DNA from: Neodiprion pinetum
Taxonomy: Eukaryota > Arthropoda > Insecta > Hymenoptera > Diprionidae
DNA: 64,000 nucleotides
Reading direction: 5' to 3'
Assembly (NCBI RefSeq): GCF_021155775.2
Contig: NC_060238.1
Coordinates: 4,140,001 to 4,204,000, forward strand
This document shows positions 1 through 13,345 of the stretch, piece by piece. The notes beneath the pieces are model-generated. The model was not told the DNA's origin and ran no database searches. It saw nothing but the letters and a program-made list of their open reading frames with translations. How positions within the stretch are numbered: position 1 is the first letter of the stretch; each line of letters begins with the position of its first letter. Made by a program: the position numbers and the translations under genes.

Positions 1-170
1 AAAAATAACCCATAAGAAAAATAACCCAGACGAAAATAACCGAAACAACAATAACTCGAGAGAAAAATAATCCATGAATTCAATTGAATTAATTTTAATT
101 TTATGTAATTTAATGTTTTGTCAATTTCTTATCGTAGGTTATTTTTGTTATGGGTTGTTAAAACCGGTCG
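1..170. repeat. Degenerate AAAAATAACCCAT minisatellite, inverted halves (edge copy)
   Basis: Bases 1-75 repeat a 14-18 bp unit of the form AAAAATAACCCANRA. Bases about 134-160 carry the same word on the other strand (GGTTATTTTTGTTATGGGTT). The array is cut by the window edge. Confidence 0.65.
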
Positions 171-1403
171 TCCTAAAAATTAGCCAATCAGTATCACGTT
201 ATCGAATTTTGTGTTATTTTTTAAATATAGATGTATAAATTGAATATTCAGATCTAGCCAAAGTTGCGAGTGAATTTGAGAAAACCTTAGGTACATATTT
301 GCTAGCAAAAATAATAGAGCGATTGATTTCTTTGAACAATTAATTGTAAAAAATTCAAGTCCGCGAGATATTGGCTAGAAAATTATTCAGCGCACGGATA
401 GTTCAATTCTTCGTTATAGCCCCTCTTGGAAAATTCACGAGTCATAGAACATCTTGCGAAAGGTTTTCTCGAGAATCTAGATCAGAGGAGAGAGAGAGAG
501 AAAAAAATAAAGGATGGAAAAAATAAAACGGAAGTGGAAACGTCTCGCTGCGTTTTGTAGCCGAGGGCCCACAGGTCGTTTCCATTCTCTCGGATTAGCA
601 ATTTCCCAGTCTATTTGAAAGAAAACAAATTCTCTCTCGCTACGTTTTTGCAAGGGGTTTCAAACCGGCTAGCAGCTGCATTAATACGGCGTTCCGAGTC
701 TTTTATTCTTGCATTAAAATGTTACGTGTAACGTTCCTTAAATTCTACCAGTTAATTTTTGTTAGTGGAATTTCAGATTCAACTCCGTATCTTGTTAGCC
801 GAATTTCTTCGACCTCGCAAAGTAAATTTTTTGGATGAAGTTTTGCAGCGTGAAAAAATTCAAGTATATTTTTCTCGTTAAAACTTTGAAATAATTTTTA
901 ATAATTCGGCTGAAATTTTATCGAACTTTTGTTAATCGACGTTGAATTTTAATCGTAAAGACAGATTTTTTGGTATAATTCAGAACTGAGAATTTCGTTA
1001 TTGTCACTGATTCTGATACCCGGCATTTTTCATGGGAAATCCTTGTGCAAATTGTACGCGACATTAAAAATTATAGTCGAAATATATCTGCGAACCGGAA
1101 GATAATTTATTTCTGTTAAATAATGTTCGCCGATAATCTCAGTGAGCATTGTATGCGAAAATTGCCGTTTTATTGTCAGGTTTAGCGCTCATTCGATTCT
1201 TTTAATGTATTTTCTCGACTCCTAAATCAAGCTTATACTAATTGCCATAAGCTGGATTACGTGTATGGATATCCAGATGGCTGCACAGGGATTCGGCGTA
1301 ACGTTGAGGGGTGATTTTGAAATTTTATTCAAAGTGCCGCGAGAATTTTGAAAAGTTTACGAACGCAGGAAATATAATTATAAAAAGGGAACTGGGACCA
1401 AAT

Positions 1404-1895
1404 AAACCGCACAAAAATAACCCATGACGAAAACAACTCGATTAAAAATAATTTGTGACATAAATAACCCACGCAAAAATAATTTAGAGAAAGATCAACC
1501 GTGAACAAAATAAAAAAAAAAAAACAAAAAAATAAATCATGGCATAAATACCCGGAGAAAAATAACTTGCGAAAAAAATAACTCACTCAAAAATAACTTA
1601 TGACAACGATAGGTCGTGAAAAAAATATATACAAAGATAACCTATAACAAAAATCACTTTAACAAAAACAATCCATGCCAAAAATAACACATGAAAATTC
1701 ATTTATGACATGAATAACACATAAAAATAACCCACCTAAAAATAGTCCGCACAAAAATAAACCATTAGCAAAATAACGCGTGTAAAATTTAATTCAGTTT
1801 TTGTCGAATTTTTGCCAAGAGGTTATTTCTGTCTTGGATTATTTTTGTTATTTCTTATTGATTGTTTTTATTTGGGTTATTTTTAAACGTGTTAT
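1404..1895. repeat. Degenerate AAAAATAACCCATGA minisatellite with inverted tail
   Basis: From 1404 to about 1780 the sequence is a run of variable 14-18 bp units around CAAAAATAACCCATGA. From about 1812 to 1895 the same word appears reverse-complemented (GGTTATTTCTGTCTTGGATT and GGGTTATTTTTAA). The two arms make a loose inverted repeat. The same family is at bases 1-170. No coding potential. Confidence 0.7.
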
Positions 1896-3699
1896 TAGGA
1901 TAGGTTTCCGTCAAAAACAGGGCTTATAATTTCATCTGAAACATTTTCCACACACGAGGCATGAATTTCGACTTAGTGAAATCGACGGACGTGGGGGACA
2001 ATTCAATATTACGATCTTGTCGTTTTCTTTTCTTCTCTCTATCATTTTGAAAAACTGGTGTACCCCCGATGTTTTTATTACACTTGTAAATAAAATCGTT
2101 GAAATATTTTTACGATCAGTTTGAAATTTGCCGTACCATTACGCGTCCAATGGCGACAGCGAAAGGAGAGATCCTCGCAGACAAACTGGTGTGAGCTTTA
2201 TCGTGCGGTGAAAAGCCCGGCTCGTATAACCGAATATAAAAAGATGAATGGCGTGTATCCGCAAAATCGACTGCGATGCGCCACCGAGAAGGAAAAATCA
2301 TCATTCCTGCCTCTCAGACACGCGTTATTGAGCCGATCATCCGCAGATCCTCGCATTCCACGATCCACTCCGCGGTTTTATTTTTTTATAATTTGTTTTT
2401 TCTTTTTTTTTTTTTTCACTTCAACTCTTCAGTTGCCCTCATTCTCAAGAATCGCCTATACATCACGGCTTTTCGCATCGTTACGTCGAAAAAATATCCC
2501 CATTTCAAGCTCCGTTTCTGTAGTCTTGGAAAATTATTCAAACAAACAAAAAAAAAAAAAATCAACGTTGTACGATAATTATCAGTTTCTTTGAGGCGAA
2601 TGAATTTTATTATGTAATTTGCAAGATCGTATTTAACTAAAGAAAATAAAGAATTACTGCCTGAATATTCAGAATCGACGATAGCTTACACCGGTTAAAT
2701 AATTGATGATCAATATTGGCCTGCAATAGTGGTTTCCAAACATGCAGAGTGCTTCAGATATTCAACGGTAAATTATCGGGATACCAATTAATTAATACTC
2801 GTTGATTTTAACACGATCAAGGGAACAGTTGTAACGAATAAATTCATATTACAGTGAAATTTAAAGAATTTACCGCAGTGAATCAAACCGTGATAATATC
2901 GTGTGAGTTATTCAATTTGTTTTTAGAGACGTCGACTATTCAAATACCGAATATAATCATTGTAAAATAATTATATTTTGATTAGCGGCGCGAAACAAAT
3001 GTCGAGAGGCGTATTTTTGGTGAAAAGTTTCGCTTTTAGATATGCACTACGAAGATTTTGAATGTCGTTAAAAAATATGTTACATGTTAATTTCATTTAA
3101 TTTATACAACATTCGTTGCGTGCGTGGTGAAAAAACGCGAGGACTCTATCAAAATTCTAATTTATAAGTAATCATCCAGCGATGTAAATTATTCAGTCTC
3201 ATTTATCGTCGAGGGCTTGATGCATTAATTTGGATATCGTTATAGAAGAAATCCTTCTTTGAAGAAAGATTACACGGATGTGATTTTTACGTTGATGTTA
3301 TTTTTTATATCATCGAATTGAACAGTAATTCACGAAAATCGATACGTATAATTTGTACTTGCAGCATCTTTTGTCTAATTCGATTGATCACCTATCCCAA
3401 ATTGCAATTATATGACAAAATAGTAATCGTGGAATTGTATTTTGTTTGAAAGACTATACTTTCTCGTTTCTGTATGAAATGAAAAAAAATTTGTCAAAAA
3501 CCCAATTCGACTGAAAAATTGTTGACTGTTTAAAAAGAATTTATCGCGATTCAAAAGCGCGTCAAAAACAAGTCACTTCGATCTTTCTTTGTTTTGGACT
3601 TTCGACATTTTTACGTTCGGAATCCTGGCCATTCCGATTTTCGGTTTTTCTAATTTTTTACACCGACTTCTTGAGTAAACTAATCTGTGTGAGTATATT

Positions 3700-3880
3700 T
3701 GAATAATCGGAATTTCACTTCATAGAAACTTTATTTGTGGGAATTTCGCTCTATCGGAACTTTACATTTCGGAACTTTGCTCTATCGTAACTTGAAGTTT
3801 CGGAATGTTGAATTTCAAAACTTTGCAGCTGTCGGGTTTCCGACTATTCGAAACTTTGTTGTTTCTCCCAAGTTTGATTC
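3700..3880. repeat. Degenerate TCGGAACTTT short-unit repeat
   Basis: Units such as TATCGGAACTTTACATTTCG and TTCGGAACTTTGCTCTATCG recur with drift at spacings of about 15-30 bp. This looks like a decayed minisatellite. Confidence 0.5.
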
Positions 3881-4158
3881 CTTCACTCCGAGTTTCCCCG
3901 CCAAATAATTCGAAATTAAGCGCTTTCGGAATTTCAATGTGGAACTTTCACACCGTGCGAATAAATTTTGCACACGCGCAAAGCGTCGCGTAGAAACACA
4001 GCAGAGTAGGCAAAGGATTCCCTGCAGGATTCAGGATCTCGCAATAGGATAAGGTGATATTCCCACACGCGGCTGAAGACATCAGAAGCTCGGGCCAAAG
4101 GTTATACCTACAAATAAATCGGATTCTCCTGCCTGAAGTGTATATCCATAGGTATATA

Positions 4159-4849
4159 TGGGGCATTCCGTGCCAACTTAGTAAACGGCTGACCATGACA
4201 TCATTTAATTTCACCAAGAATTTTTCTTACGTTAGTACGACCCTTGAAAAGCTTCCAAAACTGTTTATCGATTTTTTTTTGGTCACTCGTCTTTGTCCTA
4301 TGATTTTTTACAAATTGATTTTTATGAAACAAGAAAAAAAAAAAACATTCGGTTTCCGAAATGAAACATTCTCACGCAAGATCCAAAGTGGAACCTCGTT
4401 TCTTTTCTATACTCCGTTTAAATTTTTTTTTTTCTATTTTCTTAATCGTTTCGGATATTTTCGTATCAATTAAAAAACTACTATAAAAATTTCGAAACAA
4501 ATCGTGAGTGTATATTAGAACCAAAGAAGCGATAAAAAAAAAAGCAGTCGTCAACTCGGTGATGCGCTATGCATCGTAATAGATTTAAAAAAAAATGGCA
4601 AAAAACGAAATCCCACTTTAAATCTGTTCATTTCTGTACCAAAAAGTTTTTTTTTTTTCCTGTTTAATAAAAATCAATTTGGCTGTTTTTGAGATGGGTT
4701 AAAAAAATCATAGGATAAAGAAGAGTGATTAAAAAAATCGGAAAACTTTTTTGGAAGCTATTCAAGGGTCGTACTAACGTAGAAAAAATCCTTAGTGGAA
4801 TTAAAAAATCTCATGGTCAACCGTTTACTGAGTTGGCGTGGAATGCACT
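4159..4849. mobile_element. Foldback MITE with GGGCATTCC ends, about 690 bp
   Basis: The left end GGGCATTCCGTGCCAACTTA (from 4161) is mirrored at the right as TGAGTTGGCGTGGAATGCAC (ending about 4849). The inverted arms extend far inward: GTAAACGGCTGACCATGA pairs with TCATGGTCAACCGTTTAC, and TACGTTAGTACGACCCTTG pairs with CAAGGGTCGTACTAACGTA. Arms are roughly 190 bp each around a central spacer. There is no transposase. It shares terminal consensus with the element at 14700, so both belong to one non-autonomous family. Confidence 0.85.
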
Positions 4850-5187
4850 ATATACTGTACGTATACATAGCCTTGAGCGATTGCACGTTCCCCCCCGTTC
4901 TTATTATGTGTATTGACACTCTTCCTTACGGATCCTTTATTTGTTCATTCGTTTACTTGGTTACACAACCTGTTCCTTATCAACTCCCTGGTCTTCTTTC
5001 TCGGTTCCCGAACTCGTGCGATCCGTCCAATCAGACCTGGATTTACTGATTTTCGAATCCTGATTTCGTCGGTTTATCTCGCCTCCTATTCACTTTTTTC
5101 GCTCTTGCGTTGTTTGCTTGTCGAAAATCGGAAGAATACAAGTCTTGACTAATTTCAATACTTCAAACGAGGGTGCTGAATTAACCG

Positions 5188-5560
5188 ATTAACTCTTTGA
5201 GTCACGCATTATTGTGCTGAGTCAAGTTTTGTAACAAGATAGTATTCCAGGATTTCCGGGGTCGCTGATGACGAATCTGAGAACGGGTTTCAAAAATTCA
5301 AGATGGCGGATCCAACATGGCGGATGAAAATTTCAAATTTGATGTTTCAGGTGTTTACAGGTTTGTGTGAATATAGAAAGTGTTCTTCCTCTTCGAGACA
5401 CAAATTTGTACAGGTTTGCTGATTGCGAATCTGAAATCAGATTTTGAAAATATCTGCTTTTTTAAACGCCTATTGTGGCCTTTGAGACGTAACGTTTTTT
5501 CAGAATGTGAATGATCATCAGTTTGACATTCCTTGGTTCATAAAAAGCTGCACTAATTCG
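5188..5560 (+). repeat. Dispersed repeat with AAGATGGCGGA core, copy 1
   Basis: This copy begins AACTCTTTGAGTCACGC and contains GGGGTCGCTGATGACGAATC and TCAAGATGGCGGATCC. The module GCTGATnnCGAATCTGA recurs at about 5418, so it is internally tandem. The same features occur in reverse orientation at 25174-25568. The right boundary is uncertain. Confidence 0.6.
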
Positions 5561-6531
5561 TTAAAAACGTAGAAAAAAAAAAAAAAAACAACCTCTTCAC
5601 CTCGACCAAACACTCTCATCTCCTATTAAAACCACTGCCCATTATTTCTCCACAACTTGTCTGGTTTTCACTAACTTCTAACCATCGACGAACCGCTTCA
5701 AGCCAATTTCCGGTCTCAGAAAAGCTTCGGGGTGGCAGAAATATGTATATATATGAAAAAAAAAAATTTCCGCTGTTTAAAGAGCGACTCGCGTGTCTGA
5801 TTGCGTCCTTCGTCGATGACGGACAATAATAACTCACAGTCAGTCGGAGTACAGAAATCGACGCGGCCAACAGTTTTGCCGGAAGTGTTATACGAAGGGT
5901 TGGAAGTTCCTCCGTCTTCACCCCCCTCCCCTATACTTTATCACCGCGATGGTATTCAGTGAGGGTAGCATCCAGGCATTAGTCATACATAAATGTATGA
6001 CAAAAACAGAGAGAAGAGAAAAGAGCCCCGTTTCATCGTGAAAAAGGAATATTTTTATATCAAGCCGCGGCAGCTGTGTAAATGCTATGGGAAAAATCTG
6101 GCCTTTTCCACGTATATATTGTCTGTATTTATGTATAGACGTGTATATCCATGGCCGTAAACGGTACCTACTCTTATTCTCGCCACGATGCCCACCTTAT
6201 AAACACAGAACACATACGCAGAATTTTGATATAGGTAGCAGCTTCGATAAAAAAGAAAAAAAAAAGAAAAGAAAAGAAAAAAGAGAAAAAATATAGCCGA
6301 CCTCGTCACGTAGACGATATTGAACACGTACCTGCATTAACACGTGTTTTTCCCACAGCTAACACAGTTCGAAATAGTTTTTCAGTGCGTAAAACAACCT
6401 TCGATTTTCGATCGTTTTACTGGATTTTATATCAGAAATTAACGTGACGATTTTAAACGAATTTACGTATGTAAAAAATTTTTATTCGGTGAAATTTGAT
6501 GGAGATAATTATTGTCGAATGATTGAATTGA

Positions 6532-6563
6532 TTTTTTTTTTTTTTTTTTTTGTTTTTTTTTTT
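6532..6563. repeat. Long poly-T tract
   Basis: A run of about 21 T, one G and 11 T. It may be the A-tail of a minus-strand retroposed sequence, but no body was recognised next to it. Confidence 0.6.
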
Positions 6564-8250
6564 CCTTCAAAATTTGCCTTTTTCTCGCAATGACTGAGAA
6601 TAATTCTACAAAACAAATAGCGGCAATCGATTTGCGAGGATGTGAGGAAATTTTGCCCCTATTTCATACACTTGACAATTATTCGATATGCGGTATATTT
6701 TGAAAAAATTGTAAAAAATGACAATCAAGATTTTACACTATAGGGTACAAAAAAAAAAAAAAAATCGAATGAGTTAAACGATATTCTGAAGTTTCTACAT
6801 CGCCGAAATACTTTCACCACTTTCTTTATTTTTTGACACGTGTTTTGAAAGGAAGATCATACGTGAGCAATAATTGCTTATACATTTTTTATGAAATACA
6901 CATATTTGTTTTCTTTTTTTCACATTAAAAAAACGTGGGTTGATGAAAAGTTGTTATTGAATTGTAAAAAGAGCTACCAAAAAAAATTTTGGATTATATA
7001 AATTGTCTGTATTAATTCAACGATAATGAAGAATTTGTAATTTACTCAGCGTTTATTGTTCAAAATTTTTCACGAATTTCTGTGAATTCTTAACACTGAG
7101 ACAAAAATGAACGAAGACGAGATTGAAGCGAGTTGAAAAAATGTCTACTTTAATGGAAACAACCTCTTTTTAAAAATGATAAATTAATTATTCTCCTCTC
7201 TTATTCTATTTCCGCTGTTTCGTGCTTTTGTGAGTTTTCTTCTTTTTTTTTTCACGTCTGAATCGGTTCTCGGAGCTTTTTCCTCGCGTTCGAAAACAGA
7301 AGGAATAAAATGAGATTAGAAAGTGGCAAAATTCTACCCGCTGTGTAGGTAGGTGCCAATCGTAATAACGATGTAACGAAGGAAAAACAAGTGGTCGACA
7401 GAATTCCTTTTGTTTCGACACAAAAGCTCAAAACTCCTTAACCAGGAAGAGACTGAACAGTAATTCTGATCCTAACAAAGCGGGCCCGCTTCGGACAGTT
7501 TCATTACAACAAACTCCCTGCCTCGTTACAAACTCTAATTGTAAACCGAACTGGGAAACCTGTAATGCGAAGTTCGTTCCCGAGGGAGAAACTTGTTAGC
7601 TGCACGGTCTAATTCCCAATTCAGTTTTGCACTTTTTCGTTCATGGATTTTGAACTTCACCTATAACTTCCCCAAGGAGACGATCGATTTAACGGAAATT
7701 AGTTCTACATATACTTACTCGTTAGTTAATGTTCTACAGATAATATCCTATAGGTTTTTTTCTCTTTTTTTTTTTTTTACAAAAATATCATTCAAGAAAT
7801 GAATTATTGGGGAAGAGGAAAACAGTTTCTATAATAAAAAAAAAAAAATAAGAAGATTATTACAATTATTGAAACAAGTTTGGAATTATTCGTTTGTAAA
7901 CTATAGAAGTCAAGTAGTTTTGTGGCACACTGAGGGTGAGAATAAGTTGGGCCTCACTTTTTGTAGAAACGAATTTAAACGTGAAAACTATTTTCATAGA
8001 AACGCTTTTGACCCGTCAAAATTTATTTCCGCAAGACTGAATTCTGGTAGAATCGGTATTTTGGACTGGATTTTTTAGAATTAATCCTAATATCTATTTC
8101 GTAGAATTATATATATATATATATAAAAAAAAAATGCCTCTCTATTTTTTGGATCTTATAGAATCAGTCCGGACGTGTATTTCACTTTGTAGAACCGTAA
8201 AATTGTACAAATTTCTTGACATTAGGATGTTCATCAAGTTAAAGATAATG

Positions 8251-8670
8251 GATGAATCGATTAATCGAACACGATTCGATGGAATCGGTAAAAATTGATC
8301 GATTAATCGAATGTTTCGTATTTTTTTGAAGCGTATATTTCAGTATCTATTCTTAATAGCGGAAAAGTTTTTTGATAATTTATAGTTTCATGCAAAATAT
8401 CTTTCCATTTCAGATGAAAATATTTATTCATCTTTTGCTTATTACATAAAATGGGTACTTTGTAAGCAAGCCAATAACAATGATTGATACTTTAATCAGA
8501 TAAATTAATATCGTATTGCATCGTTCGTGGGAGTAAAAAATAAAAACCGATAGTGAGGAAAATGAATCGAGTGGATGGATTAGTCGAGTTTGAAAAGTAA
8601 TCGATTATACTCATTCAATCGGAAATAAATAATCGATCCAATCGAAAATCCATCGTTATTGGTCGTTCTT
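8251..8670 (+). repeat. Dispersed TCGATTAATCGA repeat, copy 1
   Basis: This copy shares long stretches with 15553-16012 in the same orientation. Examples are ATCGATTAATC near the start, TTTTTTGATAATTTA(T/C)AGTTTCAT, TTTCAGATGAAAATATT and a GGTCATTCTT-type end. It has no recognisable coding content. Termini are rich in ATCGATTAATCGA-like palindromes. Confidence 0.75.
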
Positions 8671-9079
8671 CTTCTTCTTAATCGACAGTCCAGTTTTCGG
8701 CGTGTAGATTGCGGACTTTTGCGAGCAAATAGCAAAGTTTAAGCGAAATAGACACAAAACACACAGAGATATTCACGCGTTAGGACTTTGGCCTGCAACT
8801 GGTGCCTGTATCATCGAGTTGGCCAAGTCGTCGCGGCTCATGGACTATGGGTGACAAATCTGGGATTTCCGCTGGAATTTCCGGTCGTCCCGTTCCAAAT
8901 CCCGTCGCATATTATCCGCGGAATTCTCAACGCGTGCACTGCAAGCTGTTTGCAACCTGCAACGGGACGAACGTGGAGCTTTTATCCTGCAGCTCGACGC
9001 CGAGCTCTTTCTCATTTTTACATAACTGTGCGATACGCTCATATAATTGCCGGAAAACAGCCTCAACTATTGGTCAACG

Positions 9080-9680
9080 GAGGAAAATCGATTCTACAGA
9101 ATTCAAACAGTTCTACAGAAGGAATGTTCAACCGAATATATTGTACAGAAATATTTTTATGCAAAAGAAAAAAAAAGAAAAAAATTCGAGATTTATATTC
9201 GAAATAATACAGCATGAATTTTATTTATTATTCTACAGGGGGATTATTCTATAGACTATTTTTTTTTTACAGAAAGGAATTCGAGATTCACATTAGAAAT
9301 AATCTTGCATTAATTATTCTACAGAGAAATTGTTCGACAGAACGTTTTTCCAAAGAATATTTTTCTAGAAAACATTTCTCTGCGGAATATTCTTCTGCTG
9401 AAATAAATCCGAGATTCACAGCAGAAGTAATCTTCCATGAATTATTCTACTGGGAAATTATTCTACAGACTATTTTTTTACAGAAAAAAATTCGAGATTC
9501 ACATTAGAAATAATCCTGTACGAATTATTCTACAGGGAATTTTTTCTACAAAATATTTTTCTACAGAATATTCTTCTGCGGAATATTTTTCTGCAGAAAT
9601 AAACACAAGATTCTCATCAGAAATATTATTCAGAATACTTTTCTACGGAATATTTTGATACAGAACATTTTTGTACAGAA
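9080..9680 (+). repeat. Satellite built from TTCTACAGAATATT sub-repeats
   Basis: Words such as TTATTCTACAG, TTTTTCTACAGAATATTC and GAAATAATC recur through this block. A larger unit beginning ATTCGAGATTCACATTAGAA appears near 9183, 9279, 9408, 9492 and 9608, so the higher-order spacing varies from about 85 to 130 bp. A tandem array with nested short repeats is the simplest reading. Reading frames over it are not genes. Confidence 0.75.
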
Positions 9681-12680
9681 TTAGTAAATTTCCGTCGGTG
9701 ATAACGAAAAAAAAGAGAGAGAAAAAAAGAAGGAAAAAACAACTTTTCTCTTTCCGCTTTGTGCGTCTCATCTTTTCCCGTTTGACGTAACCTCGAATCA
9801 CTCGCGGTGAGTTTTGCAATCTTGTAAGGAATTCGATTCGAACCAAGTTGAATTTCCCTCAACCGGTAAGGCAATGACATTGACGAGTGATCGAATATCT
9901 TGTCCGCAAACTAGATGTGTGAGTTCACGACTACACACTGAGCAAAAATTTCGTTTTTGTATTGTATAATATATTTGTATATATATATTTGTGTATATAT
10001 ATATTTGTATAATACCGGTATTGACCTTCTTTGGTTGTATCCATTCGATCCTTAGTTATAAAATAACCAAAAAATAAATTTGCAGCGTCTAAGCCTCTAG
10101 CAAATGGTTTTAGTCATCGAGAAATTTACAATTTGTGTCGTAAGTTTATAATTTTGGAAAATAAAAGGGTCAATAACCGCTACTAAATTTGGCCCAAGTT
10201 ATCTTACGTCGCAAGCTCGAGCCAAACTTTTCACACGCTGCAACGTTTATCCTAGTCTACAATCTACACGTACTATATTCTGTTCTACATACCGGAGTTT
10301 CAGTGTGCCTTGAATTTTCCGCGTCAAGTAAACCCTCCGGGACAGCTTACCTAAAACCCTCTGACAAACACTCAGGGTCCGCAATTAGGATCGGATCGCA
10401 AGCCGACCGGTGAAATAGTTCCGCAGGATACGGAGTAATAAGTAGGGTTGTAAAGGACCGAATTACGCGTTCTACCCTCGATTTGACGGGTCAAAACTCC
10501 GCCTGCATCGTGCTTTCATTCGGACACCGATCCGATCGATCGTCAAAACGAAATCTCTGCGTCTGAAACAGTCGGACATTTTCATAATGCGTATCCACCT
10601 CTGCGTTTTCATTTTCAGTCGAAAATTTTCTCGGATCATACTTCAGGTATATAACGATTCGAAACTTTAAAACTTGCTGCACGTTCTTTGAATTTTCTAA
10701 AACTTCATCTATACGAGATTGTAAATCGTTTCGTAAAGACATTCAATGCAAAATCTTTCTGGAGTATAATCAACGAATGAAAATCATTTTCATCATTGTG
10801 ATTTGAGTAAATTATTGTTAATCGTAAAAACTAAACAATTTTTCCACTGCGAAATTGAAGGTTACTTTTATTTCAAGAGACTCGTTTGGTAAAATTCAAC
10901 CTCGGCTCCAATTTTTAAAGCTTTTCTACTTTTCTTCACCTTTCGTGACACGAGAAAAGTATTGGAATGTTCAAGTTCTCGAACCTCTGGAATTCGAAAA
11001 TTAAGTTTTTAATTTGAAATTGATTTTCAATTTCTTACCGATAAACGTATAATTTTAACTCTTTATCATACATTTTTCCAAATAATTTCGGTGTAGTGGC
11101 GGTTCGATAACTTGTTATCGGTTCGATTCGCGGTCTTCTTCCTCTCTTATCTTACCGTTAGCCAAACGACGATGATGATGGAAATTCGATGATTTCCGAA
11201 TGTGTACACACCCAGAATCCCTTCATTCGCGTCGTCCAATTCGGTGTGATACCACTGTTCGCTCAATCGCTGATCGTTTCCCCCTCGTTCTCCTTTTTCT
11301 TTTCTTCTTCTCATTCTTTTCTTTTTTTCTCCTTCTGACAATGAGATATCATCGCATCAGTTTCGCCTCCGTATCGCGAAGTCTGCGGTCAACGGGAAAG
11401 CCGAGAGAAGAGAGAGACTCGTCATCCAAACTTTGGAAGATCTCCAACTTTTATCTTTTTTCTTTCTTTTTTTCTTTCGCCTCCTTGTTTACTCCCGGCT
11501 GCTCCCCTTATCTTTTCCGGATGCTATTCAGCTCATAATTCGAAAAATCATCGCTCATAGGACAAAGGAAAATTTCACACGTGGCTCATTCCTTGCAAAA
11601 ATATCAGATAACTTGACAAACTGGCATTTGTGTGTTTTTTTTTTTCTTTGTTTACGATCAAATTCATTTACGGATGTTCGATTTTGACGTGAACAATTCG
11701 TTTCTCACGATAATATCATACAGTTCAGAATACATTTCTTACAATTATTTATTTTTTTTCGTTTAATTTATTTTTCAACAAATCATTTGTTTGTATCCAA
11801 TTTCAATCCTTTTACGTAGAACTGAGATTCTAAAGAACCGGAAAAAATCGTGAACTTAGGTGCCTTTATTTTTACTTCATGAGGTCGGAGTTGAATTAAA
11901 ATTGAATAATTATTTTATATAATTAATTAATAAGCTCTGCAGGTTCGTATTTTTATTCCGTGATTTTTTTTTCTGTTTCATTTTTCTTTAGTTTCTTCGT
12001 CTTATTTATCGCAGTTCGATGCGGCGATTGAATTTTATTTACACAAACCAGCGAGCGTTTAGTCTTCAGAGTTATTATTTTTCGTTCTTTTTCTCTGTCT
12101 CTCTCTGTGTCGCGCAATCGCTCGCAAAAAAAGAAGTCGTCCGTGTTTGACTGAATATGAAACTGACATCGGTTCGCTTCTCCTGTCAAATTTCGTTTAT
12201 GTATTTTTCGCGAACAGACACAAAAATTTTGTCTGATGATCTGTTTTTTTTTTTTTTATTTTTTTTCTCTTTGCCACCTTTATTCCCTTCTTAAAAAATC
12301 TTTCCTCTTCTAAATGAAAGACAAGGCTAAGTGTGTAATGTGCACGAAACTTGCGATTTCTTTTACTTTTTTTTTTCGTTTTTTTCTTCTCACCGCTTCT
12401 CAGTGATTATTTCACAGTCTTCTTCGTCTTCGAACTCGATAATGTCTCGAGTGGCGCGAGAGAGGCGTTTCTGCAACGACTTTTCATCTTTATTCACGTC
12501 GTCGTTGAGTAAAGTTATTCAGATTTAATCTCGTACCTTGTACCCTATACGTATACATAAATACATACACACATACATATATGTATAGACCTAGAATGTT
12601 TCGGAGAAAATTCCATTGCCAACTCTATCGCTTATTTATTCTTCTTGTATATCCGACCATATTCTACTTCTTCTACATGT

Positions 12681-12684
12681 GTAT

Positions 12685-12733
<49 letters not shown>

Positions 12734-12738
12734 AATAT
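12681..12738. repeat. AT microsatellite
   Basis: An interrupted (AT)n run flanked on both sides by CTACATGT, so the tract sits between short matching flanks. Confidence 0.9.
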
Positions 12739-12916
12739 CTACATGTACATAATACATGTTTTACAAATGTATTGTGACTTACCTGCTGCACTGCGCATTC
12801 AGATAGCTCGAAGTAATGCGAAATAAGTCACTGTTCGTAGCTGCAGACGTCGATGCGATCCTATTTTAATATGCATCTGCTTCGTATTGAACGTTTTTTT
12901 TTTTTTTTTTATCATA

Positions 12917-13345
12917 CACTTTAAAAAATTTAATTTGTTACAGTCGCTAGAAAAATTGAGTAAAACAGGTATCGTTAAAAAAAAACTGTTTGCATATTGA
13001 TGGAAGTACGAAAAACGAGGTACGCGTAACCATTTTGCGCTATTGTCGATCCTTTTTTGGTTATTGCAACGCAAAATCAGTTTGCGAGGTTTACTCTACT
13101 TTTTTATCTGAACAAGGCTTTAACGTCAATTTATTCTTGCACCAGCATTAAATTTTCGCAACGGTTGCAAGAAAATATAGCAACAGCGATCGTAATGAGA
13201 ATGAATAGTAACTGATACCAGACTTTCCGGTAACGGCTAGAAAACTAATTTTCATTTTCTACCTAGAACTATATTTTTCGACTGTGGTAAAAATGAAAAT
13301 AGTTGAGGACTGAGCGGTAACCGGAAATAAAAATTTTTCTCAGTG
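12917..13345 (+). mobile_element. MITE family 1 (CACTGAG ends), copy 1, full length
   Basis: This copy is 429 bp, identical in length to copy 7. It starts CACTTTAAAAAATTT, contains TTGAGTAAAACAGGTATCGT and TGCAACGCAAAATCAGTTTG, and ends TTTTTCTCAGTG. It is flanked by TA on both sides (12915-12916 and 13346-13347), a 2-bp target duplication. There is no transposase, so it is non-autonomous. TA duplication suggests a Tc1/mariner-like source. Confidence 0.88.

Noticed and set aside
9934..9960. CACTGAGCAAAAATTTCG resembling a MITE family 1 terminus
   Set aside because: No interior family blocks follow and no matching second end was found.
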